From positions 1 through 44,876 of the forward strand of contig CAADVS010000031.1 in assembly GCA_900752545.1 (NCBI GenBank): 44,876 bases of DNA, read 5' to 3'. Positions 8,063 through 15,673 of this stretch are shown one piece after another. A program made the position numbers and the translations under genes. The notes beneath the pieces were generated by a model. The model searched no databases. It was not told the origin of the DNA and saw only the letters and a list, made by a program, of their open reading frames with translations. This stretch comes from an uncultured Collinsella sp. Its GTDB lineage: Bacteria > Actinomycetota > Coriobacteriia > Coriobacteriales > Coriobacteriaceae. The stretch's first letter is position 1; every line of letters starts with the position of its first letter.

Positions 8063-8923
8063 ATGTCTTTTGCCATCATAACCGACTCCACGTCGGACAT
8101 CTCCCCCGCCCGCGCCCAAGAGCTCGGCATTTACGTGATTCCGCTGCATGTGATTATCGAGGGCGAGGACCTGCTCGACCAGGTGCAAATTACCGCCCAG
8201 GAGTACGTCGCGCGCATGGCCGGCTCCGAGCAGCTGCCGCACACCTCGCAGCCAAGCGCCGGCGAGTTCAAGGCGCTCTTTGATCGCGTGCTCGCCGACG
8301 GCCACGACAGCGCCATCTTTATCTCGCTGTGCAGCGAGTGGTCTGCCTGCTACGCCAACGCGTGCCAGGTTGCCGATACCCACGAGCTCGACGTGCGCTG
8401 CATCGACTCGCGCACCGGCTCGGCTGCCGAGGGCCTGCTGGTGGAGTACGCGCTGGCCATGCGCGAGGACGGCCGCAGCCTGGACGAGACCGAGGCGCAG
8501 ATCCGAGCGACGCTGCCCGACGCCCACCTGCTGCTGATTCCCCGCACGCTCGAGAACCTCGTTAAGAACGGCCGCGCGCCCAAACTCGCCGGCCAGCTCA
8601 CGCAGATGCTCAACATTCGCCTGGCCGTTTCGCCGGAGTGGAAATCGGGCGAGATCAAGGCCATCAAAAAGGGCCGCGGCGCCAAGCGCATCGTTGCCAA
8701 CACCATGGCCGATTGCCTCGCATTTTTGACCGAGCATCCGGGCTCCAGCGTGCGTGTGCTCACGACCGGCGCCGCCGAGGAGCAGGAGCTCGTCAGCCAT
8801 GCACTCGCAGGCCAGAACTACGTGGACGCCGGCACCGGCCCCATCGGCTGCACCATCGCCACCCATGTAGGCGTCGACGCCATCGCCATTAGCTACTGTC
8901 CCCGCTACCAGCCCATCCACTAG
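8063..8923 (+). CDS. DegV family fatty-acid-binding protein
   Basis: DegV/FakB proteins bind a fatty acid and, in Firmicutes, present it to the kinase FakA for phospholipid synthesis. The 286-aa product starts at ATG 8063 with GAAAGGTG upstream. Visible family features are the N-terminal AIITDSTSDI, PHTSQPSAGEF (lipid carboxylate-binding region), SRTGSAAEGLLVEYAL, and the C-terminal TGPIGCTIATHVGVDAIAISY. The protein is soluble and has no signal peptide. No fakA is adjacent. A second, divergent DegV is encoded at 26432-27322, suggesting different lipid preferences. Confidence 0.93.
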   Translation: MSFAIITDSTSDISPARAQELGIYVIPLHVIIEGEDLLDQVQITAQEYVARMAGSEQLPHTSQPSAGEFKALFDRVLADGHDSAIFISLCSEWSACYANACQVADTHELDVRCIDSRTGSAAEGLLVEYALAMREDGRSLDETEAQIRATLPDAHLLLIPRTLENLVKNGRAPKLAGQLTQMLNIRLAVSPEWKSGEIKAIKKGRGAKRIVANTMADCLAFLTEHPGSSVRVLTTGAAEEQELVSHALAGQNYVDAGTGPIGCTIATHVGVDAIAISYCPRYQPIH

Positions 8924-8938
8924 GGGCACCTTTACCAC

Positions 8939-9000
8939 TTGCGGTGGAATAGGGACTGTTTTTGGCGTATGGCCACAAATCAATCCCTATTTCACCGCAA
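8939..9000. repeat. Palindrome copy A flanking the primase-helicase island (left)
   Basis: The 17-bp arms (8939-8955 and 8984-9000, TTGCGGTGGAATAGGGA type) carry one mismatch. It lies 15 bp after the degV stop. Over about 65 bp it is nearly identical, in the same orientation, to the palindrome at 12501-12568. Confidence 0.85.
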
Positions 9001-9090
9001 CTTCTTTTGCTGAGCCATCCATATACAAGATATGCTGACGATCGGCGCATTCCCAGCTGTTTAGGGGAGCTTCGACTAGCCCCTAGCGGT

Positions 9091-9323
9091 ACCCGGTGGG
9101 CAAAAAATGGCAAATATGAGTACTGTCATAAATTTAGTAACAGCAAAATTTCGCTGAAATTGCCCGCTCCCACCGATTTCAAGCTCCATAAAGCCCCGAA
9201 TCGTCGTGTTTAGGGGGGGGGTGAATATACTAAAACTCAGTCAATTGGTCTTAGATACTTCTCAAATGATATGAGACTAACCGAGCAACAGTACTCATAT
9301 TTGCCATTTTTTGCCCACCGGGT
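9091..9323. mobile_element. MITE-like element, copy 1 (36-bp perfect TIRs)
   Basis: Bases 9091-9126 and 9288-9323 are perfect 36-bp inverted repeats; the core is GCAAAAAATGGCAAATATG. The 233-bp element is AT-rich, non-coding, and contains a run of nine G near 9211-9221. A second element with the same termini is at 43567-43794. No target-site duplication is evident. The size, TIRs and lack of coding capacity fit a miniature inverted-repeat transposable element, but a transcribed hairpin element is also possible. Confidence 0.75.
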
Positions 9324-9531
9324 CTGAATGAGGTCCGCTCTTTACGCCTCCGGCTACCCATATGACCGCAAACCCTGATTATCAAGGGCCGTCGCGCGCC
9401 TTGGCATCGACCGAAAGCCGCTCGCAGAATAATCCCTTGCCATTAGCAAACTTGAATCGAAATTACATATCCCAAAAAGCCGTAATGCCGTACCCTCGTC
9501 TCAACAACTCCAATACAAGGACGGCATTCAA
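9324..9531. other. Leader of the primase-helicase gene
   Basis: This non-coding stretch of about 200 bp is clearly more AT-rich than nearby genes. It must contain the promoter of the downstream gene, but no convincing -35/-10 pair could be chosen. AAGGA lies nine bases before the start codon. Confidence 0.4.
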
Positions 9532-12516
9532 ATGGGCAACGCCATGCATCAATACGCCCTCTTTGGGACCGCACAATTTAAATACGATCAGACGATCACA
9601 CATATATCGGACCAACACCGACAAATCGTCATTTGCAACAACGGTTCAGACGTACGCTACGCAACGCTAGAAGAGTGGGAAGAAGCTGGCGCTTTGTTCG
9701 ATGAACGAGCACAAATCGAGGGCATCGTCACCAGCGCGAGCCCAGCACGCGATAAACTCGAGCTCTTTCGCAGTCTCTTTACCGGGCGCAAAGATGTTTA
9801 CGCTCATGGATATCGCAGAAAGGACGGGGGCATTGGCTATACGCCTGCTTGTGCTAATGAGTGGGAGCCAGGAATTTGCCCCAAAGCAGCCCATCAAAGA
9901 GTTAAATGTGTAGAATGCAGCAATCGCGTCTTCCCGGAATTAAGCGATGCCGCAATCATTGCTCACTTTAAAGGCAACGATGACCGGTTCCGCGATGTCC
10001 TCGGGCAATATGTTCTCGATAGGAACTGCAACACGAAAGTTCTCGTCATCGATTTTGACAAAGCGGACTGGAAAGAGGCAACAAATGCCGTACGGCTTGT
10101 TGCAATACGACGGGGCATTAACGCCGCCGTTGAGCGCTCAAGGTCCGGCAACGGCGCCCACATCTGGTTTTTCTTCCTCGAGCCAATCAGCGCAAAGGCT
10201 GCCCGAGAGTTTGGAAGTTGCCTCATAACCGAAGCTGCGGCGCATAATAAGACAATCACGTTCGAGGCCTTTGATCGAATGCTACCCGCTCAGGCCACTA
10301 TTCCCGATGGAGGCTTCGGAAACCTCATCGCACTCCCCTTTCAAGGCAAGGCGCAACGTGAAGGAAACAGTGTATTTGTAGACGAACAATTCAAGCCCTT
10401 TCCCGACCAATGGCTCTATCTATCACAAGTCCAGCTGATTCCGCGCTCGACGGTGCAAGATCTGATTGAGGCCCCTGGAAACAACCCACACGGACCAGCA
10501 ACAACTACGGTGGCAAACAAGGGCAAACAGTATGCCCAAAGACCACGAAAGCGACTACCACTCACATCGCGGGACTTTCCCTCATCGCTGCCCGTTATTC
10601 AAGCCGATATGCTGTACATCCCCGAGAAGTCTCTGAGTCCAGCAGCTCAAATGGAAATCCGCGGACTTGCGACATTTGCCAATCCGGCATTCTATCGCGC
10701 GCAGTCCATGCATCAATCAGTATTCGGCAAACCGCGACTCATAGACCTTAGCGAACTGAGAGATGGTCATGTTGCAATTCCCCGGGGCTGCAAAACTCAA
10801 CTTGAGCAGCTAGTTCAAGAGACCGGCGTTACCGCCCACTATTCAGACGAGCGCAAATCGGGCAATCCGATTGTTATGGCATTTAAAGGAGTCCTTCGCC
10901 CTGAGCAGCAAATCGCCGCTGATCAGATGCTCATATACGAAGACGGAATCATGTCCGCGCCGACAGGCTTCGGTAAAACAGTCGTCGGAGCTTATCTTAT
11001 TGCATCCATTGGTCTTCCAACGCTCGTCATCGTTCCCAAAACCGCACTCATAACCCAATGGAAATCCCAGCTCGAGCGATTTATCGACATTACGGACAAC
11101 AGGGAGCCCGTCCGAACCCCAAAAGGACGAATCAGCAAAAGGCAGCCTCCGGTCATCGGACAAATAGGAGGAGGCAAAATGGCCGTAAGCGGCCTCGTCG
11201 ACATCGCTTCGTTCCAGTCGTTATCTGGCAAAGACCGTCAAACCGGAGAGCCGATAGTTAAGGGCCTTGTTCGCAATTACGGCCTCATTATCTGCGACGA
11301 ATGCCACCATGCCGCCGCACCACAGCTCGAGCTTATTCTCAAGTCCGCCCCGGCCAAATACGTATACGGCCTTTCTGCGACACCCGAACGATCCGACGGC
11401 CTTACGCGGGCGCTCTCCATGCTCTGCGGCCCGCTCCGTTATGTTATCGATCCAAAAGCGCAAGCGATTCAGCAGGGCATCCAGCGCATCGTACGGCCTC
11501 GTTTTACTGGAATTCGACTACCCGCCTACGAGCCAGGTGCAAGCTTCAATCAGATTCTCGACCTGCTGTGCACGCATGCAGCTAGAAACGAATTGATTGT
11601 CAACGACGCTATTGAAGCTGCGTCAAACGGCCGGCATCCGCTCGTGCTGACTAAAAGGAAAAAGCATGCCGAGGAGCTGTTCGGGATGCTCAAAAACCAA
11701 GGACACGAACCCGTTCTCCTGACCGGGGAAATCGACGCCAAAGAAAGAAAAACGATACTGAGCAGTCTTCCCCGCTTCGAGCATGAACATCGAATCATCG
11801 TCGCCACCGAAAGCCTTTTGGGCGAGGGCTTCGATCTGTCCTACCTTGACACTCTACTCATTGCCACGCCGATATCGTGGGACGGCAGCATCACGCAGCA
11901 GGCGGGCAGGCTCCATAGAAGCCACGAGGGCAAGCGACGGGTTGAGATATTCGACTACGTTGATTTATCTATACCCATGCTCGCCCGCATGTACCAGAAG
12001 AGACTCAAGACCTACGCCAAGCTCGGGTACGAAGTCTACGTGACCGGAGGCAGCGAGCAGTCCGATCAAAACATTCTCATAGAACCGGCTAATGCCGTAG
12101 AGACTCTGGTTGAAGACATCGTTGGCGCCGCTAAGAGCATCTTCATTGCCGCGCCCTACGCATCCGCCGCCTGCCTCGCAAAGCTCGGCGATGCAATCAA
12201 AGGTGCCACTGCCCGAGGGATTGCTCTTGAGTTTTTCATTGCCTCGACTCCGCGCGAAGATGCAAGCGAGACTTTGGCAAAAATGAACGTCGAGCATGCC
12301 ATTAGAGCAGAAGGACGTTTGTGTGCAGCGATAATTGACGAAGAAACTATCTGGTACGGAACGATCCCGCTACTAGCTTTCCCCAAGAAAGAAGACTGCA
12401 GCATCAGGTTCAAAAACAGCGAGATCGCAGCGGAGCTCTTAGACGAAATCAACCACAAGGGAAAGCCAGATGCCACGTCAACAGGCAGGACATCCCCACC
12501 ACTTGCGGTGGAATAG
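9532..12516 (+). CDS. Primase-polymerase (AEP-TOTE-like) / SF2 helicase / PLD-like fusion
   Basis: This 994-aa multidomain protein resembles the archaeo-eukaryotic primase of TOTE conflict systems fused to a helicase. After about 75 residues comes a module with four Cys (C107, C116, C126, C129), likely a zinc knuckle. The AEP catalytic DFD is at 174-176 and SRSGNGAHIW (H210) follows. GGFGNLIALPFQ and EQFKPFPDQW are further family-like segments. A linker (330-450) precedes an SF2 helicase: Walker A APTGFGKT, DECHH (589-593), SAT (615-617) and motif VI QQAGRLHR (789-796). The C-terminal 860-970 resembles a PLD-type domain, but the HxK is replaced in GRLCAAIIDEE. Codon use is more AT-rich than the neighbours. 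The last codons and stop lie inside a palindrome. Likely a mobile-element or phage conflict protein. Confidence 0.85.
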   Translation: MGNAMHQYALFGTAQFKYDQTITHISDQHRQIVICNNGSDVRYATLEEWEEAGALFDERAQIEGIVTSASPARDKLELFRSLFTGRKDVYAHGYRRKDGGIGYTPACANEWEPGICPKAAHQRVKCVECSNRVFPELSDAAIIAHFKGNDDRFRDVLGQYVLDRNCNTKVLVIDFDKADWKEATNAVRLVAIRRGINAAVERSRSGNGAHIWFFFLEPISAKAAREFGSCLITEAAAHNKTITFEAFDRMLPAQATIPDGGFGNLIALPFQGKAQREGNSVFVDEQFKPFPDQWLYLSQVQLIPRSTVQDLIEAPGNNPHGPATTTVANKGKQYAQRPRKRLPLTSRDFPSSLPVIQADMLYIPEKSLSPAAQMEIRGLATFANPAFYRAQSMHQSVFGKPRLIDLSELRDGHVAIPRGCKTQLEQLVQETGVTAHYSDERKSGNPIVMAFKGVLRPEQQIAADQMLIYEDGIMSAPTGFGKTVVGAYLIASIGLPTLVIVPKTALITQWKSQLERFIDITDNREPVRTPKGRISKRQPPVIGQIGGGKMAVSGLVDIASFQSLSGKDRQTGEPIVKGLVRNYGLIICDECHHAAAPQLELILKSAPAKYVYGLSATPERSDGLTRALSMLCGPLRYVIDPKAQAIQQGIQRIVRPRFTGIRLPAYEPGASFNQILDLLCTHAARNELIVNDAIEAASNGRHPLVLTKRKKHAEELFGMLKNQGHEPVLLTGEIDAKERKTILSSLPRFEHEHRIIVATESLLGEGFDLSYLDTLLIATPISWDGSITQQAGRLHRSHEGKRRVEIFDYVDLSIPMLARMYQKRLKTYAKLGYEVYVTGGSEQSDQNILIEPANAVETLVEDIVGAAKSIFIAAPYASAACLAKLGDAIKGATARGIALEFFIASTPREDASETLAKMNVEHAIRAEGRLCAAIIDEETIWYGTIPLLAFPKKEDCSIRFKNSEIAAELLDEINHKGKPDATSTGRTSPPLAVE

Positions 12517-12568
12517 GGACTGTTTTTTGGCGTATCAGCCGCCAATCAATCCCTATTCCACCGCAAGT
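12501..12568. repeat. Palindrome copy B flanking the primase-helicase island (right)
   Basis: The 19-bp arms are perfect (12501-12519 and 12550-12568). The helicase stop codon TAG (12514-12516) is inside the left arm, so the palindrome supplies the last codons. It separates two convergent genes. It is nearly identical in sequence and orientation to 8939-9000. Confidence 0.9.
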
Positions 12569-12581
12569 TAAAAGCGAGTGG

Positions 12582-12890
12582 CTAGCTCAGTGGGCCCCGG
12601 AACAGTTCCTCATGCGAGCCCATTCTGACCAGTCGGATCACAGGATTAGTCTTATGCGGCAAGTAGAGAACGATCACATCGACCAAGCCATCGGATAGAT
12701 GGAAATCGATGTGGCCGTTGTAATTGCCGCCCGGGTTTGAAAGCTCATGGGCGCCATATTCCGCGGGAAGCGAGCCGCGAGCTGCAAGCTCTGCGACTGC
12801 CGCCTTAAACTCGGTTTTTAGCTGCGGATGGGTGCGCGTCGTCCGTTTGTAATCCGCCTTAAACTGAGCCTCGACTTTAATCTCAAACAT
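12582..12890 (-). CDS. YafQ-family mRNA interferase toxin
   Basis: This predicted ribosome-dependent endoribonuclease is the toxin of a type II toxin-antitoxin pair. The 102-aa protein has the RelE/YafQ fold signatures. FKADYKRTTRTHPQLKTEF forms the basic N-terminal helix, ELSNPGGNYNGHIDFHL corresponds to the catalytic-strand region, and the C-terminal VRMGSHEELF holds the conserved His and Phe of YafQ. The ATG at 12890 has GAGGA six bases upstream, within the end of the antitoxin gene, and only two bases separate the genes. The length is normal, so the toxin is probably intact. Confidence 0.9.
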   Translation of the reverse strand: MFEIKVEAQFKADYKRTTRTHPQLKTEFKAAVAELAARGSLPAEYGAHELSNPGGNYNGHIDFHLSDGLVDVIVLYLPHKTNPVIRLVRMGSHEELFRGPLS

Positions 12891-12892
12891 CG

Positions 12893-13192
12893 CTAGTCCT
12901 CATCGAGGAACGATATAAGCTCATCAGCGTCGTTGAATGACGGACTATCGTCCGGCAAAATCCCCAACTCATGAGCCTCGGCGATCACCATGGCGCGTCT
13001 CGTCGCCTCGTTGGGAACCTCGGAACGGCCAACGATCTCAAACGGAATCTTTCGCTGATTTACCAGCTGCCGAACAGCAAGGTTGAGATACGAATTGAGA
13101 CTCAAACCAACTGAGTCCAAGAACTCAGTCGCCTGTTCCTTGAGCCCCTCTTCGATGCGAACCGTCGTGGGCTTTACCGTTGCAGTAGACAT
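12893..13192 (-). CDS. RelB/DinJ-family antitoxin
   Basis: This is the antitoxin that should neutralise the adjacent YafQ-like toxin and autoregulate the operon. The 99-aa protein has an N-terminal ribbon-helix-helix region, VRIEEGLKEQATEFLDSVGLSLNSYLNLAVRQLV, typical of DinJ. IPFEI follows, then an acidic, probably disordered C-terminus (DDSPSFNDADELISFLDED) that would wrap the toxin. The ATG at 13192 has GAGGAGG upstream. The antitoxin precedes the toxin, the normal order for tight coupling. Confidence 0.9.
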   Translation of the reverse strand: MSTATVKPTTVRIEEGLKEQATEFLDSVGLSLNSYLNLAVRQLVNQRKIPFEIVGRSEVPNEATRRAMVIAEAHELGILPDDSPSFNDADELISFLDED

Positions 13193-13222
13193 ACGCGACC
13201 TCCTCGCCTCATCTTTTGCATC

Positions 13223-13272
13223 AGTATACCCAATTTAGATGGCAGATTGATGTTAAATAGCATCAATCTGCC
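13223..13272 (-). promoter_or_regulatory. Toxin-antitoxin promoter and operator palindrome
   Basis: On the minus strand a -10-like TATACT (13223-13228) precedes the antitoxin gene. Just upstream, bases 13241-13252 and 13261-13272 form a perfect 12-bp inverted repeat (GGCAGATTGATG with an 8-nt spacer), placed over the expected -35 region. This is where a ribbon-helix-helix antitoxin dimer pair would bind. Confidence 0.7.
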
Positions 13273-13305
13273 CTTCTCATTACTACAACGACAGGCACGC
13301 TTGCC

Positions 13306-14064
13306 CTACATCAGCCCGCTTAGGGCGATGTCGACGGCCTCGTTGAGGTCGTCGGTAATGTGCACCAGCTCCGGATCGAGCGGGCTAATCATACCGGCGT
13401 CCATCACCGGGCCGTTGAGCCAGTCGAACAGGCCCTGCCAGTACTCGATGCCCACCAAAACGAGCGGCATGCGCTTAACCTTGTGCGTCTGTACCAGCGT
13501 GAGCACCTCGAACATCTCGTCGAGCGTGCCAAACCCGCCGGGAAACACGATGGCGCCCGAGCTGTATTTGACGAACATGGTCTTGCGCACAAAGAAGTAA
13601 CGAAAGTCCATGCCAAGGTTCACGTATTTGTTGAGCCCGTGTTCGTGCGGAAGCTCGATACCCAAGCCGACCGACTTGCCGTTCACGCTCGCCGCTCCCC
13701 TGTTGGCCGCCTCCATGACGCCGGGGCCACCGCCGGTGATAACCGCCACGCCGCGCTGGGCGATTTTGCGGCCGACCGTGCGAGCCGCCTTGTAGAGCGG
13801 ATCTGTCTTGGGCGTGCGGGCACTGCCGAAGATGGTCACCGCAGGACCAAGCTCGGCAAGCGCGCCAAAGCCATCGACGAACTCTGCCTGAATGCGCAGC
13901 ACGCGCCAGGGGTCGGTGTGCAACCAGTCGGTCGAGTCCTCGGGCGCCAGCAGGTTGGCGTAGGTGTTGTCCTTGGGAATCATGGGGCCGCGCATGACCA
14001 CGGGGCCGCGCCGGTACGTCTCGTCGTAAGCCGGCTCGCCCTCGACGTTCTCATTCTTAATCAT
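13306..14064 (-). CDS. LOG family Rossmann-fold protein (TIGR00730-type)
   Basis: LOG proteins hydrolyse nucleoside 5'-monophosphates to base and ribose-5-phosphate; some are cytokinin-activating. The 252-aa protein carries GGGPGVMEAANRGA and the hallmark PGGFGTLDEMFEVLTLVQ (PGGxGTxxE, catalytic Glu and phosphate loop). It is longer than the minimal 180-190-aa LOG because of an N-terminal extension of about 60 residues, as in the longer actinobacterial type. The start at ATG 14064 (MIKNENVEG) has AGGAG upstream. An upstream in-frame extension would run into the tgt terminator and is rejected. Substrate not assignable. Confidence 0.9.
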   Translation of the reverse strand: MIKNENVEGEPAYDETYRRGPVVMRGPMIPKDNTYANLLAPEDSTDWLHTDPWRVLRIQAEFVDGFGALAELGPAVTIFGSARTPKTDPLYKAARTVGRKIAQRGVAVITGGGPGVMEAANRGAASVNGKSVGLGIELPHEHGLNKYVNLGMDFRYFFVRKTMFVKYSSGAIVFPGGFGTLDEMFEVLTLVQTHKVKRMPLVLVGIEYWQGLFDWLNGPVMDAGMISPLDPELVHITDDLNEAVDIALSGLM

Positions 14065-14076
14065 GGGTACTCCTAT

Positions 14077-14125
14077 CGAAAAAAGAAACGGGCGGGGCCG
14101 ACGCCATGCGTCAAACACCCGCCCG
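14077..14125 (-). terminator. Rho-independent terminator of tgt
   Basis: The outer stem CGGGCGGG/CCCGCCCG (14089-14096 with 14118-14125) contains an inner GACGC-cat-GCGTC stem. It is followed on the minus strand by TTTCTTTTTT. It lies between the tgt stop and the LOG gene start. Confidence 0.85.
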
Positions 14126-14197
14126 AACATCAACTATTCGGTATGGTACCCACGATGCATCAAGTGCTTGCAAGGCTTCGGTCGGCGGTCGCGGCTC

Positions 14198-15337
14198 TTA
14201 GTAATCCACTGCCGCAGGGCTGTTCATCCAGTCGCTCACGAACGCGCCGTAACGGCCCTCGATAATGGCCTGGCGGGCACGCTGCATAAGGTTGAGCAGG
14301 TAGTAGATGTTGTGCATCGACAGCAGAATGCCACCGAGCATCTCCTTCTGCGTGACCATGTGGCGAATGAGCGCGCGGCTGTAGCCGCCCGTGCACACCG
14401 GGCAGGTGCAAGTGGGATCGATGGGGCCGTCGTCGTGCGCAAAACGCGCGTTGCGGAAGTTGAGGCGACCCTCGCTCGAAAACGCCGTGCCCATGCGGCC
14501 GGTGCGCGTCGGCAGCACGCAGTCGAACATGTCGATGCCCACACCCACACCGCGCACGAGCGTCGTCGGGTTGCCGACACCCATCAGGTAGCGCGGCTTG
14601 TGCTTAGGCATGTACTCGGAAACCAGCGGCGCCAGCGTCTCGAACATAGTCTCGTGGTCCTCGCCCACCGAATAGCCGCCGATGCCGTAACCCGGGAAGT
14701 CGCCGCACTCCTCCAGATGGCGCAGCGAGCGCAGGCGCAGATCCAGGTGCATGCCGCCCTGAACGATGCCAAAGAGCGCCTGGTCATCGCGGGTATGAGC
14801 CTTATAGCAGCGCTCGGCCCACATGCTCGACAGTTCAACGGCGCGCTCGACGTAGGCGCGCGTGGCGGGATAGCCCGGGCACTGGTCGAGCTGCATGCAG
14901 ATGTCGGAGCCGAGCTTCATGGCGATTTCCATGTTGTCCTCGGGCGTCCAGAACACGTGACGGCCGTCGTAGTCGTTGACGATAAAGCGCACGCCCTCGT
15001 CGGTGAGCTTGACGGCGTCGTTGTGGCTGAACACCTGGAAGCCGCCCGAGTCGGTAAGAATGGGACCGTGCCAGTTCATAAACTTGTGCAGGCCGCCCAG
15101 CTCGGCGATGGTGTCCTCGCCGGGACGCATGGACAGGTGATAGGTATTGGCAAGCACGATCTGGGCACCGAGCTGCTTGACGGTCTCGGTAGGAATACCC
15201 TTGACGTTTGCCTTGGTGCCCACGGGCATAAAGATTGGCGTCTCGATGTCGCCGTGCGGGGTATGCAGCACGCCAGCACGTGCGTGCGTCGTCGGATCCT
15301 CGGCGATCAGGTCGAATTTAAAAAGGTTCTGGTCCAT
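14198..15337 (-). CDS. tgt: Queuine/preQ1 tRNA-guanine transglycosylase
   Basis: Tgt exchanges guanine-34 in GUN-anticodon tRNAs for preQ1, a committed step of queuosine formation. The 379-aa length is normal. TDSGGFQVFS (D96), GIVQGG, GGYSVGE (220-226) and GIDMFDCVLPTR (268-278, nucleophile Asp) are present. The zinc site is C310-x-C312-x2-C315 with H342. The ATG at 15337 has AAGGAG upstream. The later pathway enzymes QueA and QueH are encoded on the same strand 3.5-5 kb upstream. preQ1-making genes are not in the window, so preQ1 may be salvaged or made elsewhere. Confidence 0.96.
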   Translation of the reverse strand: MDQNLFKFDLIAEDPTTHARAGVLHTPHGDIETPIFMPVGTKANVKGIPTETVKQLGAQIVLANTYHLSMRPGEDTIAELGGLHKFMNWHGPILTDSGGFQVFSHNDAVKLTDEGVRFIVNDYDGRHVFWTPEDNMEIAMKLGSDICMQLDQCPGYPATRAYVERAVELSSMWAERCYKAHTRDDQALFGIVQGGMHLDLRLRSLRHLEECGDFPGYGIGGYSVGEDHETMFETLAPLVSEYMPKHKPRYLMGVGNPTTLVRGVGVGIDMFDCVLPTRTGRMGTAFSSEGRLNFRNARFAHDDGPIDPTCTCPVCTGGYSRALIRHMVTQKEMLGGILLSMHNIYYLLNLMQRARQAIIEGRYGAFVSDWMNSPAAVDY

Positions 15338-15415
15338 AAACTGGAACTCCTTGGTTGCGGTTCATACGCAAACCATTATACGGGCAACCCGCAAGGAGCA
15401 CCGACTCGACAGAAA

Positions 15416-15490
15416 CTGGTGCAAAGGAAACCTGCACCAATGCACCAGGATAAAAATGATCCGTTTTCCTCCGTCCCCAACGGATCATTT
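15416..15490. repeat. Pair of REP-like palindromes upstream of tgt
   Basis: The first palindrome has CTGGTGCA/TGCACCAG arms (15416-15423, 15441-15448). The second has perfect 12-bp arms (15454-15465, 15479-15490; AAATGATCCGTT) around the loop TTCCTCCGTCCCC. The left arm plus loop of the second is identical over 25 nt to 39584-39608. Confidence 0.8.
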
Positions 15491-15534
15491 CCGACTGCCA
15501 CAGCAACGCCGATGCCTTGTCAACGACAGCGAAA

Positions 15535-15631
15535 ACCCGCCAGAGCGAGCAAGGTGCCTTGAAACAAGGCGGCATTGATCTTTTGATCATGCCGCCGAAG
15601 TTGAAAGGCAGATTGCCGCTCTGGCGGGTTT
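15535..15631. repeat. Nested inverted repeat downstream of the SDR gene
   Basis: AACCCGCCAGAGCG (15535-15548) is exactly complementary to 15618-15631. An inner GGCGGCAT/ATGCCGCC pair surrounds TGATCTTTTGATC. The whole segment can fold into one long branched hairpin of about 97 nt. No ORF was recognised. Confidence 0.65.
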
Positions 15632-15672
15632 GCAGCGTCAACTGGTTACGCGGTTCGTAGAACCGCGTAACT
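15632..15672. repeat. 41-bp repeat with 12-bp perfect hairpin, copy 1
   Basis: GTTACGCGGTTC and GAACCGCGTAAC flank a 3-nt loop. It ends one base before the SDR stop codon. The same roughly 41 bp, with one substitution, ends at the queA stop (18779-18819). No U-run follows, so it is not a classical terminator. Confidence 0.85.
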
Positions 15673-15673
15673 G

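Noticed and set aside
9211..9221. G-run as a phase-variation tract
   Set aside because: It lies in the non-coding MITE-like element, not in a gene or clear promoter.
14065..14133. Upstream extension of the LOG protein
   Set aside because: It overlaps the tgt terminator; AGGAG supports ATG 14064.
15632..15672. Intrinsic terminator of the SDR gene
   Set aside because: The stem is perfect but no U-run follows on the minus strand, and the same sequence recurs at queA as a repeat.
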